Positions 1 to 7,604 of a stretch of DNA of 9,997 bases are shown in pieces. Source of the stretch: Prevotellaceae bacterium UBA3646. GTDB lineage: Bacteria > Bacteroidota > Bacteroidia > Bacteroidales > Bacteroidaceae. The notes under the pieces are model-generated. The model made no database searches. It had not been told where the DNA came from and saw nothing but the letters and a program-made list of their open reading frames with translations. The position numbers were made by a program, and so were the translations under genes. The stretch is from contig DFKL01000134.1 in NCBI GenBank assembly GCA_002373535.1, forward strand, positions 1-9,997, written 5' to 3'. Each line of letters opens with the position of its first letter. Positions within the stretch are counted from its first letter, which is position 1.

Positions 1-835
1 CTGCTGCCATGTTGTCCGGGTGCAGGGTACGACCTGTACCACCGCCGGAAGCCACGGAGAAATATGCCTTACCGGCACGTACACGCTCCTTCTTGTATGT
101 ACCAGCCACCGGATGCTGGAAACGTGTCGGGTTGGTAGAGTTACCTGTGATGGACACATCCACATCCTCATGCCAAAGGATAGCTACGCCCTCACGGACA
201 TCGTCTGCGCCATAGCAGTTAACGGCTGCACGCGGACCATTGCTGTACGGAGTCTTCTTGACAATCTTCAGCTCTCCTGTGAAATAGTCAAACTGGGTCT
301 GCACGTAGGTGAAGCCGTTGATACGTGATATAATCATTGCCGCATCCTTGCCCAAACCGTTCAATATGCAACGCAGGGGCTTGTCGGCCGGTCTTGACTT
401 GTTGGCCATCTGTGCAATCTTGATAGCGCCCTCGGCAGCTGCGAACGACTCGTGACCTGCAAGGAATGCAAAGCACTTGGTGTCAGGCGACAACAGACGT
501 GCTCCCAGCTCGCCATGTCCGATACCTACCTTACGGTCATCGGCAACGGAACCGGGGATACAGAAGGACTGAAGTCCCTCGCCTATATAGTTGGAAGCCT
601 CAACGGCATCCTTTGCCTTTTCCTTCAGAGCAATGGCTGTTCCTACGACATACGCCCACTTGGCGTTTTCGAAGCAGATCATCTGGGTCTCCTCACATGT
701 CTTGTATGGATCGATGCCTGCTGCCTCGCAAATCTCGTTTGCCTCCTCGATAGAAGAAATGCCGTGTGCGTTCAAACAAGCGAGAATCTGTTTGATACGA
801 CGATCCTGTGACTCGAATTTTACTTCTCTAATCAT
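1..835 (-). CDS. GGGtGRT family protein (C-terminus cut by window edge)
   Basis: About 278 residues are visible, starting MIREVKFESQDRRIKQ, and the frame runs off the left edge. The protein carries the motif G-G-G-T-G-R-T at residues 264-270 (bases 46-26), which defines the GGGtGRT family (Pfam PF14057) of Bacteroidales, clostridia and other anaerobes. Members are about 330 residues, so roughly 50 appear to be missing. The family has no established biochemical role. No signal peptide or membrane segment is seen, so it should be cytosolic. Several cysteines occur in the N-terminal quarter, in the contexts ILACLN, EICEAAG, KTCEET and QMICFE. The start is set by a perfect AGGAGG nine bases upstream. 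It lies 19 bases after the stop of an IscU-like scaffold gene, so the two are almost certainly one operon, which suggests a link to iron-sulfur or metal handling (inference). The family call is firm; the function is unknown. Confidence 0.9.
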   Translation of the reverse strand, partial: MIREVKFESQDRRIKQILACLNAHGISSIEEANEICEAAGIDPYKTCEETQMICFENAKWAYVVGTAIALKEKAKDAVEASNYIGEGLQSFCIPGSVADDRKVGIGHGELGARLLSPDTKCFAFLAGHESFAAAEGAIKIAQMANKSRPADKPLRCILNGLGKDAAMIISRINGFTYVQTQFDYFTGELKIVKKTPYSNGPRAAVNCYGADDVREGVAILWHEDVDVSITGNSTNPTRFQHPVAGTYKKERVRAGKAYFSVASGGGTGRTLHPDNMAA

Positions 836-844
836 ATCTTGTTT

Positions 845-850
845 CCTCCT
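845..850 (-). promoter_or_regulatory. Strong Shine-Dalgarno site AGGAGG of the GGGtGRT gene
   Basis: A perfect AGGAGG on the minus strand lies nine bases before the ATG at 835, inside the 19-base gap between the scaffold gene and the GGGtGRT gene. It fixes the start codon. It stands out because the first gene of the same operon has only an A-rich leader and no such site, which would favour translation of the second cistron. Confidence 0.8.
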
Positions 851-854
851 TGTT

Positions 855-1556
855 TTATTCCTGACGTGGATCTATTGACTTGACAGCACCATCCTCGGCC
901 TTAGTACGACCGTATGTGCCTGTAACACTCTTCAAGGCCTCGTCGGCTGGTACGCCTTTCTTGATGGCGTCCATGAACTTGCCCATGTGTACGAACTCGT
1001 AACCGCAGACCTGATCATTGGCATCGAGATACATCTTGGTGATGTAGCCCTCGGTAAGCTGCAGGTAACGTGTTCCCTTGACCTTTGTTCCATACAGGGT
1101 TCCAGTCTGGGAGATAAGCCCCTTGCCCAGATCCTCGAGACCTGCACCGATCATCAGGCCTCCCTCGGAGAATGCAGACTGTGTACGGCCATATACGATC
1201 TGCAGGAACAACTCGCGCATTGCCGTATTGATAGCATCACATACAAGGTCGGTATTCAATGCCTCCAGAATTGTCTTACCAGGAAGTATCTCAGATGCCA
1301 TTGCTGCAGAATGTGTCATGCCGGAACAACCGATAGTCTCGACCAGACATTCCTCGATGACACCTTCCTTGACATTCAGGGTAAGCTTGCATGCACCCTG
1401 TTGTGGAGCACACCACCCCACACCATGTGTGAGACCGCTGATGTCCTTGATTTCCTTTGCCTGAACCCACTTGCCCTCTTCAGGGATTGGTGCAGGACCA
1501 TGGTTGGGGCCCTTGACCACGCAACACATGTTCTGAACTTCGTGAGAATAAACCAT
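855..1556 (-). CDS. IscU/NifU-like iron-sulfur cluster assembly scaffold protein
   Basis: This 233-residue protein has an IscU/NifU N-terminal-type scaffold domain at about residues 40-120. C56, in APQQGACKLTLNV, fits the first cluster-ligand cysteine of IscU. C77, in ETIGCSGMTHSAAMASEIL, fits the second, including the helix with small residues and the following PGKTILEAL. The third IscU ligand pair (HC) is not obvious; C106 in LVCDAINTAM is only a candidate. Extra cysteines are C11, C12, C49, C70 and C184. Classical IscU is about 130 residues, so there is a C-terminal extension of about 100 residues, with a glycine-rich part (GGLMIGAGLEDLGKG) and a YLQLTEGYITKMYLDANDQV segment of unknown role. 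It is the first gene of an operon with the GGGtGRT gene, and its own promoter lies about 50 bases upstream. Family members are usually annotated as iron-sulfur assembly scaffold proteins; the actual cargo and partner are unproven. Confidence 0.88.
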   Translation of the reverse strand: MVYSHEVQNMCCVVKGPNHGPAPIPEEGKWVQAKEIKDISGLTHGVGWCAPQQGACKLTLNVKEGVIEECLVETIGCSGMTHSAAMASEILPGKTILEALNTDLVCDAINTAMRELFLQIVYGRTQSAFSEGGLMIGAGLEDLGKGLISQTGTLYGTKVKGTRYLQLTEGYITKMYLDANDQVCGYEFVHMGKFMDAIKKGVPADEALKSVTGTYGRTKAEDGAVKSIDPRQE

Positions 1557-1609
1557 AATTTTTTACTTATTTAGTTGTTGATTATGTGTATTGATATGAT
1601 ATCTGTGGA

Positions 1610-1640
1610 CAAAAATAACCATTTTTAGGTACAACGGCAA
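1610..1640 (-). promoter_or_regulatory. Bacteroidetes-type promoter of the scaffold/GGGtGRT operon
   Basis: On the minus strand TATTTTTG (1617-1610) matches the -7 consensus TAnnTTTG exactly. A TTG (1640-1638) lies 20 bases upstream, the expected distance for the -33 element of the Bacteroidetes primary sigma factor. An A7 tract at about 1659-1653 lies just upstream of the -33 and could act as an UP-like element. Transcription would start near 1604, giving a leader of about 48 bases with an A-rich stretch instead of a Shine-Dalgarno site. The promoter lies in the 127-base gap after the TolC gene, so the two operons can be expressed separately. Confidence 0.7.
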
Positions 1641-1683
1641 CAGTTTATCCACTTTTTTTGCCGCATATGGCCAAAATATATTA

Positions 1684-3159
1684 TCAACGTATCTGCTGTC
1701 CGGTGGCCTTGCGGTAGCGGGCTATGGAAAGCGAGAACTGGCACCGTGCCTCTGCCTGACGGGCAAGAGCCTGCTGATACAAGGTCTGTGCCTCGAGCAA
1801 GTCTGAGAGGCTCTCCATTCCGGCATCAAAGCTTTTACGGGCAATACGCAGGTTTTCGGCTGCCTGCGTCACAGAACGTGCTGTAACTCCAAGCTCCAGG
1901 TGTGCCTCGTCAAGGTTATTTGCCTCGCGAGTTGCCTCGAGTTGCATCTGCTCCATCATATCCTGTTGCTCAACACGCGCCTGCTCGGCTTCCATCCTGG
2001 CTGCCCTGACCTTGTTACGTCCCTCTCCGAAATGGTATATGGGTATGCTGACATTGACCAGTGCGCCAAAGTTGCCTCCATTCAGCAATTGACGGTCATT
2101 TAGCTTCAGTCCATACATATAGTTATATCCCGCAGCCACGCCTATATGCGGCAGGAATTCCGAACGCTCGAGACGTACCTTTTTGTCTGCCATCTGTGCC
2201 TTCATAGACAACAGAGCCGCCTCGGGACGTCGCTCGACAGAACGGAAATTCTCGCCATGACTTCCAACCAGGCTAGGCACCTCGCTCCTGTCGTACGACG
2301 TAGTTCCAGATTCCCCGACAGACTGCCCGGGAACGATTTTGACTGGCATTGGCTTGCCATCCAGTGGTGCGCCTATCAGCCTACACAGGTTCATCTGTGC
2401 AAGACGTACTCCGTTTTCGGCCTGACGCAGCTGAAGTTCGGCCTCGTCCTTCCTGACACCAACCTTAAGCACGTCGTTGCGGGATGCCATGCCCCGTGCC
2501 TTTGCCGAAACGACATCGTGCTGCAAACGAAGCAGCAGACTGTCATACAGGACTGCAACGGCGTGCATCTCGGTGGCACGGACCAACAGGGCGTAGGCCT
2601 CCTCGGTGGCAACAATGACCTGTGCCTCGGTAAGGCGTTCGTTCTCTACGGCCATGTCACGTGCCAGCTTGCTCATCTTGTATCCTGTACTAATCTTGCC
2701 ACCCATATATATAGGTTGCTCTACGCTCACACCTGCCATGATGATATTACCTACCTTGTACTTCATGCTCTGGGTCGGGAAATAGGCATACTGCTGAAAC
2801 ACAGGAGTCACTCCGTCGGGGCCGACTACCGGTTGTCCGGTAGCGGGATTTATCACCACGTTTGGCTGCATAGTACCATCGGCACCAGGCACGAATGTCG
2901 GGAGATAGCCGCCCGTAATATTGAACGAGCCGTTGCCGGTACTGTACAAATCTCGCGCCGATGCCTTGAAGTTTGGCAGAAAGTTGGCTTTCATTGCCGA
3001 AACTGTATAGTCACGCTGGCGTGTCTGAAGACGTGCCTTCTCAATTTGTCGGTTGGCACGCATTGCCATGGCCATGCAACTGTCCAGGGAAATAGTCTGC
3101 GCGGATATGCTGCAGATTACGAACAGCTGGAACTGCAAGAAAAGGAATATTCGTTTCAT
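1684..3159 (-). CDS. TolC-family outer-membrane efflux protein
   Basis: This 491-residue protein begins with a typical signal peptide (MKRIFLFLQF, hydrophobic core, cleavage probably after CSISA before QT). It would form the trimeric outer-membrane and periplasmic channel of the efflux system. Two OEP-type repeats are visible. Each has long amphipathic, Ala/Glu/Arg/Gln-rich helices that would form the periplasmic tunnel, for example EAYALLVRATEMHAVAVLYD in the first half and MEAEQARVEQQDMMEQMQLE in the second. The end of the second repeat reads SFDAGMESLSDLLEAQTLYQ, a very characteristic TolC-family sequence. An insertion at about residues 75-130, rich in Gly, Pro and Thr (GGYLPTFVPGADG and ATGQPVVGPDGVTPV), would lie in the strand and loop region and is seen in Bacteroidales homologues. 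The ATG follows the pump gene's stop after only six bases with no strong ribosome site, so translational coupling is likely. It is the last gene of the operon. The family is certain; the substrate is unknown. Confidence 0.95.
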   Translation of the reverse strand: MKRIFLFLQFQLFVICSISAQTISLDSCMAMAMRANRQIEKARLQTRQRDYTVSAMKANFLPNFKASARDLYSTGNGSFNITGGYLPTFVPGADGTMQPNVVINPATGQPVVGPDGVTPVFQQYAYFPTQSMKYKVGNIIMAGVSVEQPIYMGGKISTGYKMSKLARDMAVENERLTEAQVIVATEEAYALLVRATEMHAVAVLYDSLLLRLQHDVVSAKARGMASRNDVLKVGVRKDEAELQLRQAENGVRLAQMNLCRLIGAPLDGKPMPVKIVPGQSVGESGTTSYDRSEVPSLVGSHGENFRSVERRPEAALLSMKAQMADKKVRLERSEFLPHIGVAAGYNYMYGLKLNDRQLLNGGNFGALVNVSIPIYHFGEGRNKVRAARMEAEQARVEQQDMMEQMQLEATREANNLDEAHLELGVTARSVTQAAENLRIARKSFDAGMESLSDLLEAQTLYQQALARQAEARCQFSLSIARYRKATGQQIR

Positions 3160-3165
3160 ATCGTC

Positions 3166-6100
3166 TCAGTCTTTGATGTGGTAGAAGAGTGCATATAGCA
3201 CAGGAATGATAATCAGGGTTATAATCGTACCCATGAACAGACCACCCATAATAGTGGCAGCCATAGCGCCGAACATGGCGTCAGGAAGCAGGGGAACCAT
3301 ACCGAGGATGGTAGTGGCAGCGGCCATCATCACAGGACGCAGACGGGACAGGGACGAGTCTATGAGAGCCCTGCGCGGCTCCTTGCCACCGCTTATTTCC
3401 AGTTCTATCTCGTCCATGAGTACGATGCCGTTCTTGAGCATCATGCCAATAAGTCCAAGCAAACCCACGATGGCAACAAAACCAAAGGTCTTGCCAGAAA
3501 CGAGCACGGCGGGAATGACGCCGATAAGAATCATCGGGATACAACTGAACAGGATTATGGGAATCTTGTAGTTCCTGAAAAGCATAATCAGGATTGCTAT
3601 CATAAGAATGACGGCAATGGGGAAATTCTTGAACAGGTATTTCATTGACTGCGTGGAAGCTTCTTTCTCGCCTACCCACGACAGGGTGTATCCTTCGGGT
3701 AATGAGATCTTCTGCAGTTCTTCCTCTATCATCTTGCGAGCCTTCTCCGTCTCCATGCCCGGTACTGGCGAACATTGCACACGTTGGGCACGCTGTCCGT
3801 TGAAGCGGATGACCAGAGGATCCTCCCATTCAACACTGACACCGTTGCCTACCTGTCGGAGTGGCGTATTGGTAAATGCCTGCAGGATGAGATCCGACAT
3901 CTGTATGCTGCCGGTCATGAGTCCCTCCATCGTCTGTCTGTTGAGCACGTCTGCCACCCTGGGAAGCATATTGAATACCGTGGCCTCGCCGAGGTTATCG
4001 ACAGGATTGCCATCGGCGTCAAGCGTATTTACATAAATAGGCTGGTTGTGTATTCCTTCGTAGAACGACCCTACAGGTATTCCGTCTGTAGCGGACAGCA
4101 ACGACGTGCCTACATCCTTGCGTGAAAGGCCCTGACGACGTGCATTCTGCTGGTTGTAGTCTACCACAAGCATCGGCACCTTGGGTTCCCAGTCTGTCGT
4201 AATCAGGTTAACCGCACCTGTACGAATCATGGCTGCACGACATGAATCTGCCAGTTGATGCAACACGGCGGGATCAGGACCTGAGAATTGTGCCTCGATC
4301 GGAAATTTCTTGTACATCAGGTTGTAGCGTTTCAACTTGACATAGGCGTCCGGGAAACGGCCGGTTATCTCTGTCTGCAGCTCATCCATGTTCTCCACGA
4401 GTGCATCGGCATCCTTGAAGTCGATAATCAACTCACCGTACGACAACGAAGGAGTGGCAATACTACGAACAAGATTGTAGCGTGCAGGTGTTCCACCTGT
4501 AGAAGCCGTTATGTGTGTCACATCAGGATTTCGTTTCAGCAATGCCTGAATGCTGTCCAGGTCCTTCTGTACCCGAGACGGTTCGGTTCCTTCAGGCAAT
4601 TTGTATTCCATATATAACTGGTTATATGTCATGTCGGGGAAGAATCCCTGGGGAAGGAACTGATAGCAGAACACACTGCTGGCAAACATTGCCACGAGTA
4701 TCGCAAGTACGCTCCATCTGTGTCGGAGACAATAGCGGAGGAACAACCTGAGCCATGCGTAGAAACGGCCACCATATTGTACGGTTTCGGACATGGAAGA
4801 CTGAGTCTCGGATTTGTTCTCGTTACCGTTCCTGCCGTAAAAAAAGCGAGATGCCATAAGCGGCATGTGTACGAGTGCCAGAATCCAGCTCAGCATCAAC
4901 GAGACAGCAATGACTATAAACAGGTCACGCACATATACCCCCGTTGTGTCCGGCGACATGAATATAGGTAGGAATGCAAGGATGGCAATAAGCGTAGCAC
5001 CCAGCAAGGGCATAGCTGTCTTACGCCCTATATCTGTAAGGGCATCCATACGCGGTTTCCCCGCTGCACGGTCCACAAGGATTCCGTCCACGATAACGAT
5101 GGCATTGTCAACGAGCATACCCATTGCAAGGATAAAGGCTCCCAGCGAAACTCGCTGCAGCGTGCCGTCCTGCGTATACAGGACAAGGATACTGCCAAGG
5201 ACGATTACTACCAGTTCGGCACCTATCATCAGACCGCTCCGAAGACCCATTGTAAAAATAAGGACGACGACCACAAGCATGACAGACTCTACAAGATTGA
5301 CAAGGAAAGTGGAAAGTGACTCATTCACACGCTCAGGCTGATAGAACACCTTGTGGAACTCGACGCCTGCCGGCAAACGCTGCTTTCGCAACTGTTCCAT
5401 ACGCTCCCCGACTGCCGCACCGACCTTTGTTATATCCGTTCCCGTACGTGCAGAGATACATACACCCATCGCATGCTGTCCGTCGTACTGCATGGATGCG
5501 CGCACAGGTTCATCATATTCCTTTTCGACATCGGCTATGTCTCCGAGGCGTACCTGATCCTGTTCGTGCCCCTGAATAATGAGGTTGGCAATATCATCGA
5601 CATTACGATACTTGTCATTCACCGTGACGCGGATACGATGATTGCCTGCATGGTAATAGCCACTGTAAACACTCTCGTTCTGACCGTTCAACGTCTGTAA
5701 TATCTCTATGGGAGCAATGCCCAGGTTAGCCATCTTATCCTGATGGATAGAGACATTGATGCACTCGGTACGCTTGCCGTATATCTCTATGCGGCCTACA
5801 CCTTCCACAGTACCAAGTTCGCGCTTTATAAACTCGGCATAGTCCGACAGCTGACGGTCCGAGAGTCCGTCGCCGGTTACTGCATAGAACATTCCGAAGA
5901 CGTCGCCGAAGTCGTCTCTGACCGAGACACTGCGTACTCCGGGTGGAAGTACGGTAGCACCTACCTTGCGCCGCAGCATATCCCACTGCTGTTCCAATTC
6001 GTCCTCGCCGACAGTGCTGAGCAATTCCACTGTGATAATGCACATATCAGCGTAACAATAGCTCTGCACTGTATATACAGTGTTCATCTGACGGATGCTC

Positions 6101-6312
6101 TTTTCCAAGGGATCGACAAGTTCCAATTCCACCTGGTGGGCTGAGGCCCCAGGATAGACTCCGACAACAAGGGCCTGGCGCACCTTGATTTCGGGGTCTT
6201 CCAACTTTGACATATTGTAGTATGCAAATATGCCTCCTATCACCAAGACTGCAATAAGGAAGGACACAAGTTTGCTGTTCTTGAAAGCCCAACGGCCATA
6301 ATCCATTTCCAT
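3166..6312 (-). CDS. RND efflux transporter permease (AcrB-like inner-membrane pump)
   Basis: At 1048 residues it has the usual length for an RND pump, which couples proton entry to export from the periplasm or inner membrane. TM1 lies at about residues 13-32, with a first large periplasmic loop at 33-335, TM2-TM6 between 338 and 486, TM7 at about 533-550, a second loop at 551-890, and TM8-TM12 at 894-1042. Proton-relay positions can be placed by motif. TM4 reads GMLVDNAIVIVDG, with D402 present but N403 where AcrB has a second Asp (D408). K960 in GMMLKNGIVLMDE matches K940 of AcrB, and R992 in RLRPVMMAAATTILG matches R971. The start at 6312 has GGAG a few bases upstream; an in-frame ATG at 6306 is a possible alternative. 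It lies 48 bases after the membrane-fusion gene and six before the TolC gene. Acidic residues occur in several transmembrane segments, but drug and metal substrates cannot be told apart with confidence. Confidence 0.95.
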   Translation of the reverse strand: MEMDYGRWAFKNSKLVSFLIAVLVIGGIFAYYNMSKLEDPEIKVRQALVVGVYPGASAHQVELELVDPLEKSIRQMNTVYTVQSYCYADMCIITVELLSTVGEDELEQQWDMLRRKVGATVLPPGVRSVSVRDDFGDVFGMFYAVTGDGLSDRQLSDYAEFIKRELGTVEGVGRIEIYGKRTECINVSIHQDKMANLGIAPIEILQTLNGQNESVYSGYYHAGNHRIRVTVNDKYRNVDDIANLIIQGHEQDQVRLGDIADVEKEYDEPVRASMQYDGQHAMGVCISARTGTDITKVGAAVGERMEQLRKQRLPAGVEFHKVFYQPERVNESLSTFLVNLVESVMLVVVVLIFTMGLRSGLMIGAELVVIVLGSILVLYTQDGTLQRVSLGAFILAMGMLVDNAIVIVDGILVDRAAGKPRMDALTDIGRKTAMPLLGATLIAILAFLPIFMSPDTTGVYVRDLFIVIAVSLMLSWILALVHMPLMASRFFYGRNGNENKSETQSSMSETVQYGGRFYAWLRLFLRYCLRHRWSVLAILVAMFASSVFCYQFLPQGFFPDMTYNQLYMEYKLPEGTEPSRVQKDLDSIQALLKRNPDVTHITASTGGTPARYNLVRSIATPSLSYGELIIDFKDADALVENMDELQTEITGRFPDAYVKLKRYNLMYKKFPIEAQFSGPDPAVLHQLADSCRAAMIRTGAVNLITTDWEPKVPMLVVDYNQQNARRQGLSRKDVGTSLLSATDGIPVGSFYEGIHNQPIYVNTLDADGNPVDNLGEATVFNMLPRVADVLNRQTMEGLMTGSIQMSDLILQAFTNTPLRQVGNGVSVEWEDPLVIRFNGQRAQRVQCSPVPGMETEKARKMIEEELQKISLPEGYTLSWVGEKEASTQSMKYLFKNFPIAVILMIAILIMLFRNYKIPIILFSCIPMILIGVIPAVLVSGKTFGFVAIVGLLGLIGMMLKNGIVLMDEIELEISGGKEPRRALIDSSLSRLRPVMMAAATTILGMVPLLPDAMFGAMAATIMGGLFMGTIITLIIIPVLYALFYHIKD

Positions 6313-6360
6313 AGGTCTCCTGTTTTTAAAAGGTCCTGAAAAACTGTATCTGGCAATACA

Positions 6361-7464
6361 TCAGAGCAGTCCCCCGACATTGGTCTCGCTGGGCTGTGTA
6401 GCAGGAGTTACCGACTCGCCGTCCGTCAGCGTGTGAACTCCAGAGACGACAATCTGGTCTCCTATATTAAGTCCGGAACGGATATCTACAGTCCCATTGC
6501 CATGGACGGCGCCCAGTGTCACCTGCTTCCGGCTGACCTTTCCGCCGACATATACAAATACATACGATGCCTTGCCTGAATGGTGGATGGCAGAGAGAGG
6601 AACGGTAATTGAACGACGGCCATTATCCTTATATCTGAGATGTACCATTGTAGACATGCCAGGAGTAATCTGAGGATGATTTCCCTTCAGGCCAAGGCGG
6701 ACTTCGTACAACTGATTGACATTTGCCTGACGGGCTATGTTCAAGAGCTGCAACGGGAACTCGACGTCAGGAACGACATCGAAACTGGCAGAAAAGGACG
6801 CGAACATATCACGCCTGAGGTTTTCTGATGCCGGGATATTGATGATGACCTCGGTCTGTCCCTGACCGATAAGGGATATGACTGGCATACCAGCACCTAC
6901 TGTCTCGTAACTGTCACGCAGTACTGACTGGACATATCCGTCGAAGGGCGCACGCAACATGCAGTCAGCAACCTGATCGCGACAATGCTGCAGTTTCTGT
7001 TCCATCTGATGCAATCCATAGCGAGCCTTGTCGTAGTTGTTGGCTGTCCCCACGCCATCGTCTGTGTATAGTGACATGACACGGTTTGCCTCGTTTCTGA
7101 CCTGCGTGTACTCTGCCTCGGCTGCTTCAAGCTGCACACGATAGTCCCGGTCGTCCATACGGGCTATTACCTGTCCTTGCCGTACATAGTCTCCTGCCTT
7201 CACGTAAACGCGCTGCAACGTACCGGAAACGCGAAATGCCACATTAGCCTCTTCGCTGGCACGTGTACGTCCAGGATATGTAACAGCTCTGTCTGACTGA
7301 CCATCGGTGAGGGTCTGCAAAAGGACACGACGCACATAGCCAGACTGTTTCTGCTCCTGTCCACAACCTGCAAGCAGCATAATGGCTGAAGGAATCAGGA
7401 TGCATAAAAAAGTTCTTGGAGAAATCCTGCCTGAAAGACAGGCAAATGACTTTTGGATAATCAT
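6361..7464 (-). CDS. RND efflux periplasmic adaptor subunit (membrane-fusion lipoprotein)
   Basis: At 367 residues this would be the adaptor joining the RND pump to the TolC channel. An N-terminal lipoprotein signal is clear: a hydrophobic stretch at 18-32 then LLAGC, so C34 would be lipidated and anchor the protein in a membrane facing the periplasm. The order after that is a beta-barrel/lipoyl first half (VAFRVSGTLQRVYVKAGDYV, 75-94, then RQGQVIARMDD), an alpha-helical hairpin at about 110-165, the second lipoyl half (LRAPFDGYVQSVLRDSYETV, 170-189), a beta-barrel domain, and a membrane-proximal domain ending with GLNIGDQIVVSGVHTLTDGE (331-350). I chose the ATG at 7464 because AAGGAAAG lies four bases before it and the hydrophobic signal follows at the normal distance. 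The frame extends upstream to an ATG at 7506, but that lies upstream of the putative -7 element and would add 14 residues atypical of a signal peptide. First gene of the operon. Confidence 0.94.
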   Translation of the reverse strand: MIIQKSFACLSGRISPRTFLCILIPSAIMLLAGCGQEQKQSGYVRRVLLQTLTDGQSDRAVTYPGRTRASEEANVAFRVSGTLQRVYVKAGDYVRQGQVIARMDDRDYRVQLEAAEAEYTQVRNEANRVMSLYTDDGVGTANNYDKARYGLHQMEQKLQHCRDQVADCMLRAPFDGYVQSVLRDSYETVGAGMPVISLIGQGQTEVIINIPASENLRRDMFASFSASFDVVPDVEFPLQLLNIARQANVNQLYEVRLGLKGNHPQITPGMSTMVHLRYKDNGRRSITVPLSAIHHSGKASYVFVYVGGKVSRKQVTLGAVHGNGTVDIRSGLNIGDQIVVSGVHTLTDGESVTPATQPSETNVGGLL

Positions 7465-7494
7465 GCTTCTTTCCTTTATTTTAAATTTCGGTTG

Positions 7495-7502
7495 CAAAAT
7501 TA
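7495..7502 (-). promoter_or_regulatory. Putative -7 promoter element of the efflux operon
   Basis: TAATTTTG on the minus strand matches TAnnTTTG. Transcription would start near 7488, leaving a leader of about 25 bases before the ATG at 7464. The -33 position, about 20 bases upstream, reads only TTCC/TTTAT and is a poor match, so the promoter may be weak or activator-dependent. Upstream sequence (7503-7550) is AT-rich with a T7 run. Confidence 0.5.
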
Positions 7503-7573
7503 GCAAAATATTAACATATAAAGGAATCTGAAAACCCTAAAAAAAGATATTCTGACCCAAATCCTCACATGCA

Positions 7574-7594
7574 GTGACAGTACTGACCTGTCAC
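7574..7594. repeat. Perfect 7-bp inverted repeat between the transporter and efflux genes
   Basis: GTGACAG and CTGTCAC flank a seven-base spacer that itself contributes to the palindrome CAGTACTG. The repeat lies 10 bases beyond the stop of the frameshifted transporter and about 70 bases upstream of the efflux -7 element. It could be the stem of a terminator, but on the minus strand the next T-run (about 7541-7547) is too far away for a classical intrinsic one. A regulator-binding site is the other possibility. No regulator gene is present to support that. Confidence 0.4.
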
Positions 7595-7604
7595 GCCTAC
7601 CAGC

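Noticed and set aside
987..1574. A 195-residue plus-strand frame opposite the scaffold gene
   Set aside because: The minus-strand gene shows family motifs, whereas this frame has none, is Cys-rich in an unstructured way and extends over the real start codon and leader.
1653..1683. Imperfect hairpin with TTTTG and CAAAA arms just after the TolC stop, considered as its terminator
   Set aside because: The pairing needs a bulge and has only two G-C pairs in its inner part. On the transcribed strand it is followed by A residues and not T residues.
2146..3198. A 350-residue open frame on the plus strand opposite the TolC gene
   Set aside because: It lies entirely antisense to a clear TolC-family gene, has no ribosome site, and its sequence (many His, Cys and Gln without domain pattern) is typical of a shadow frame.
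3206..6144. Many medium-length plus-strand and alternative minus-strand frames inside the RND gene
   Set aside because: They are explained by the base composition and codon pattern of the 1048-residue pump, which is continuous from start to stop.
6340..6363. Small hairpin TGTAT/ATACA followed by GTTTTT between the adaptor and pump genes, possibly an attenuator
   Set aside because: Only five A-T-rich base pairs with a six-base loop, too weak to end transcription, and the spacing fits an ordinary operon gap.
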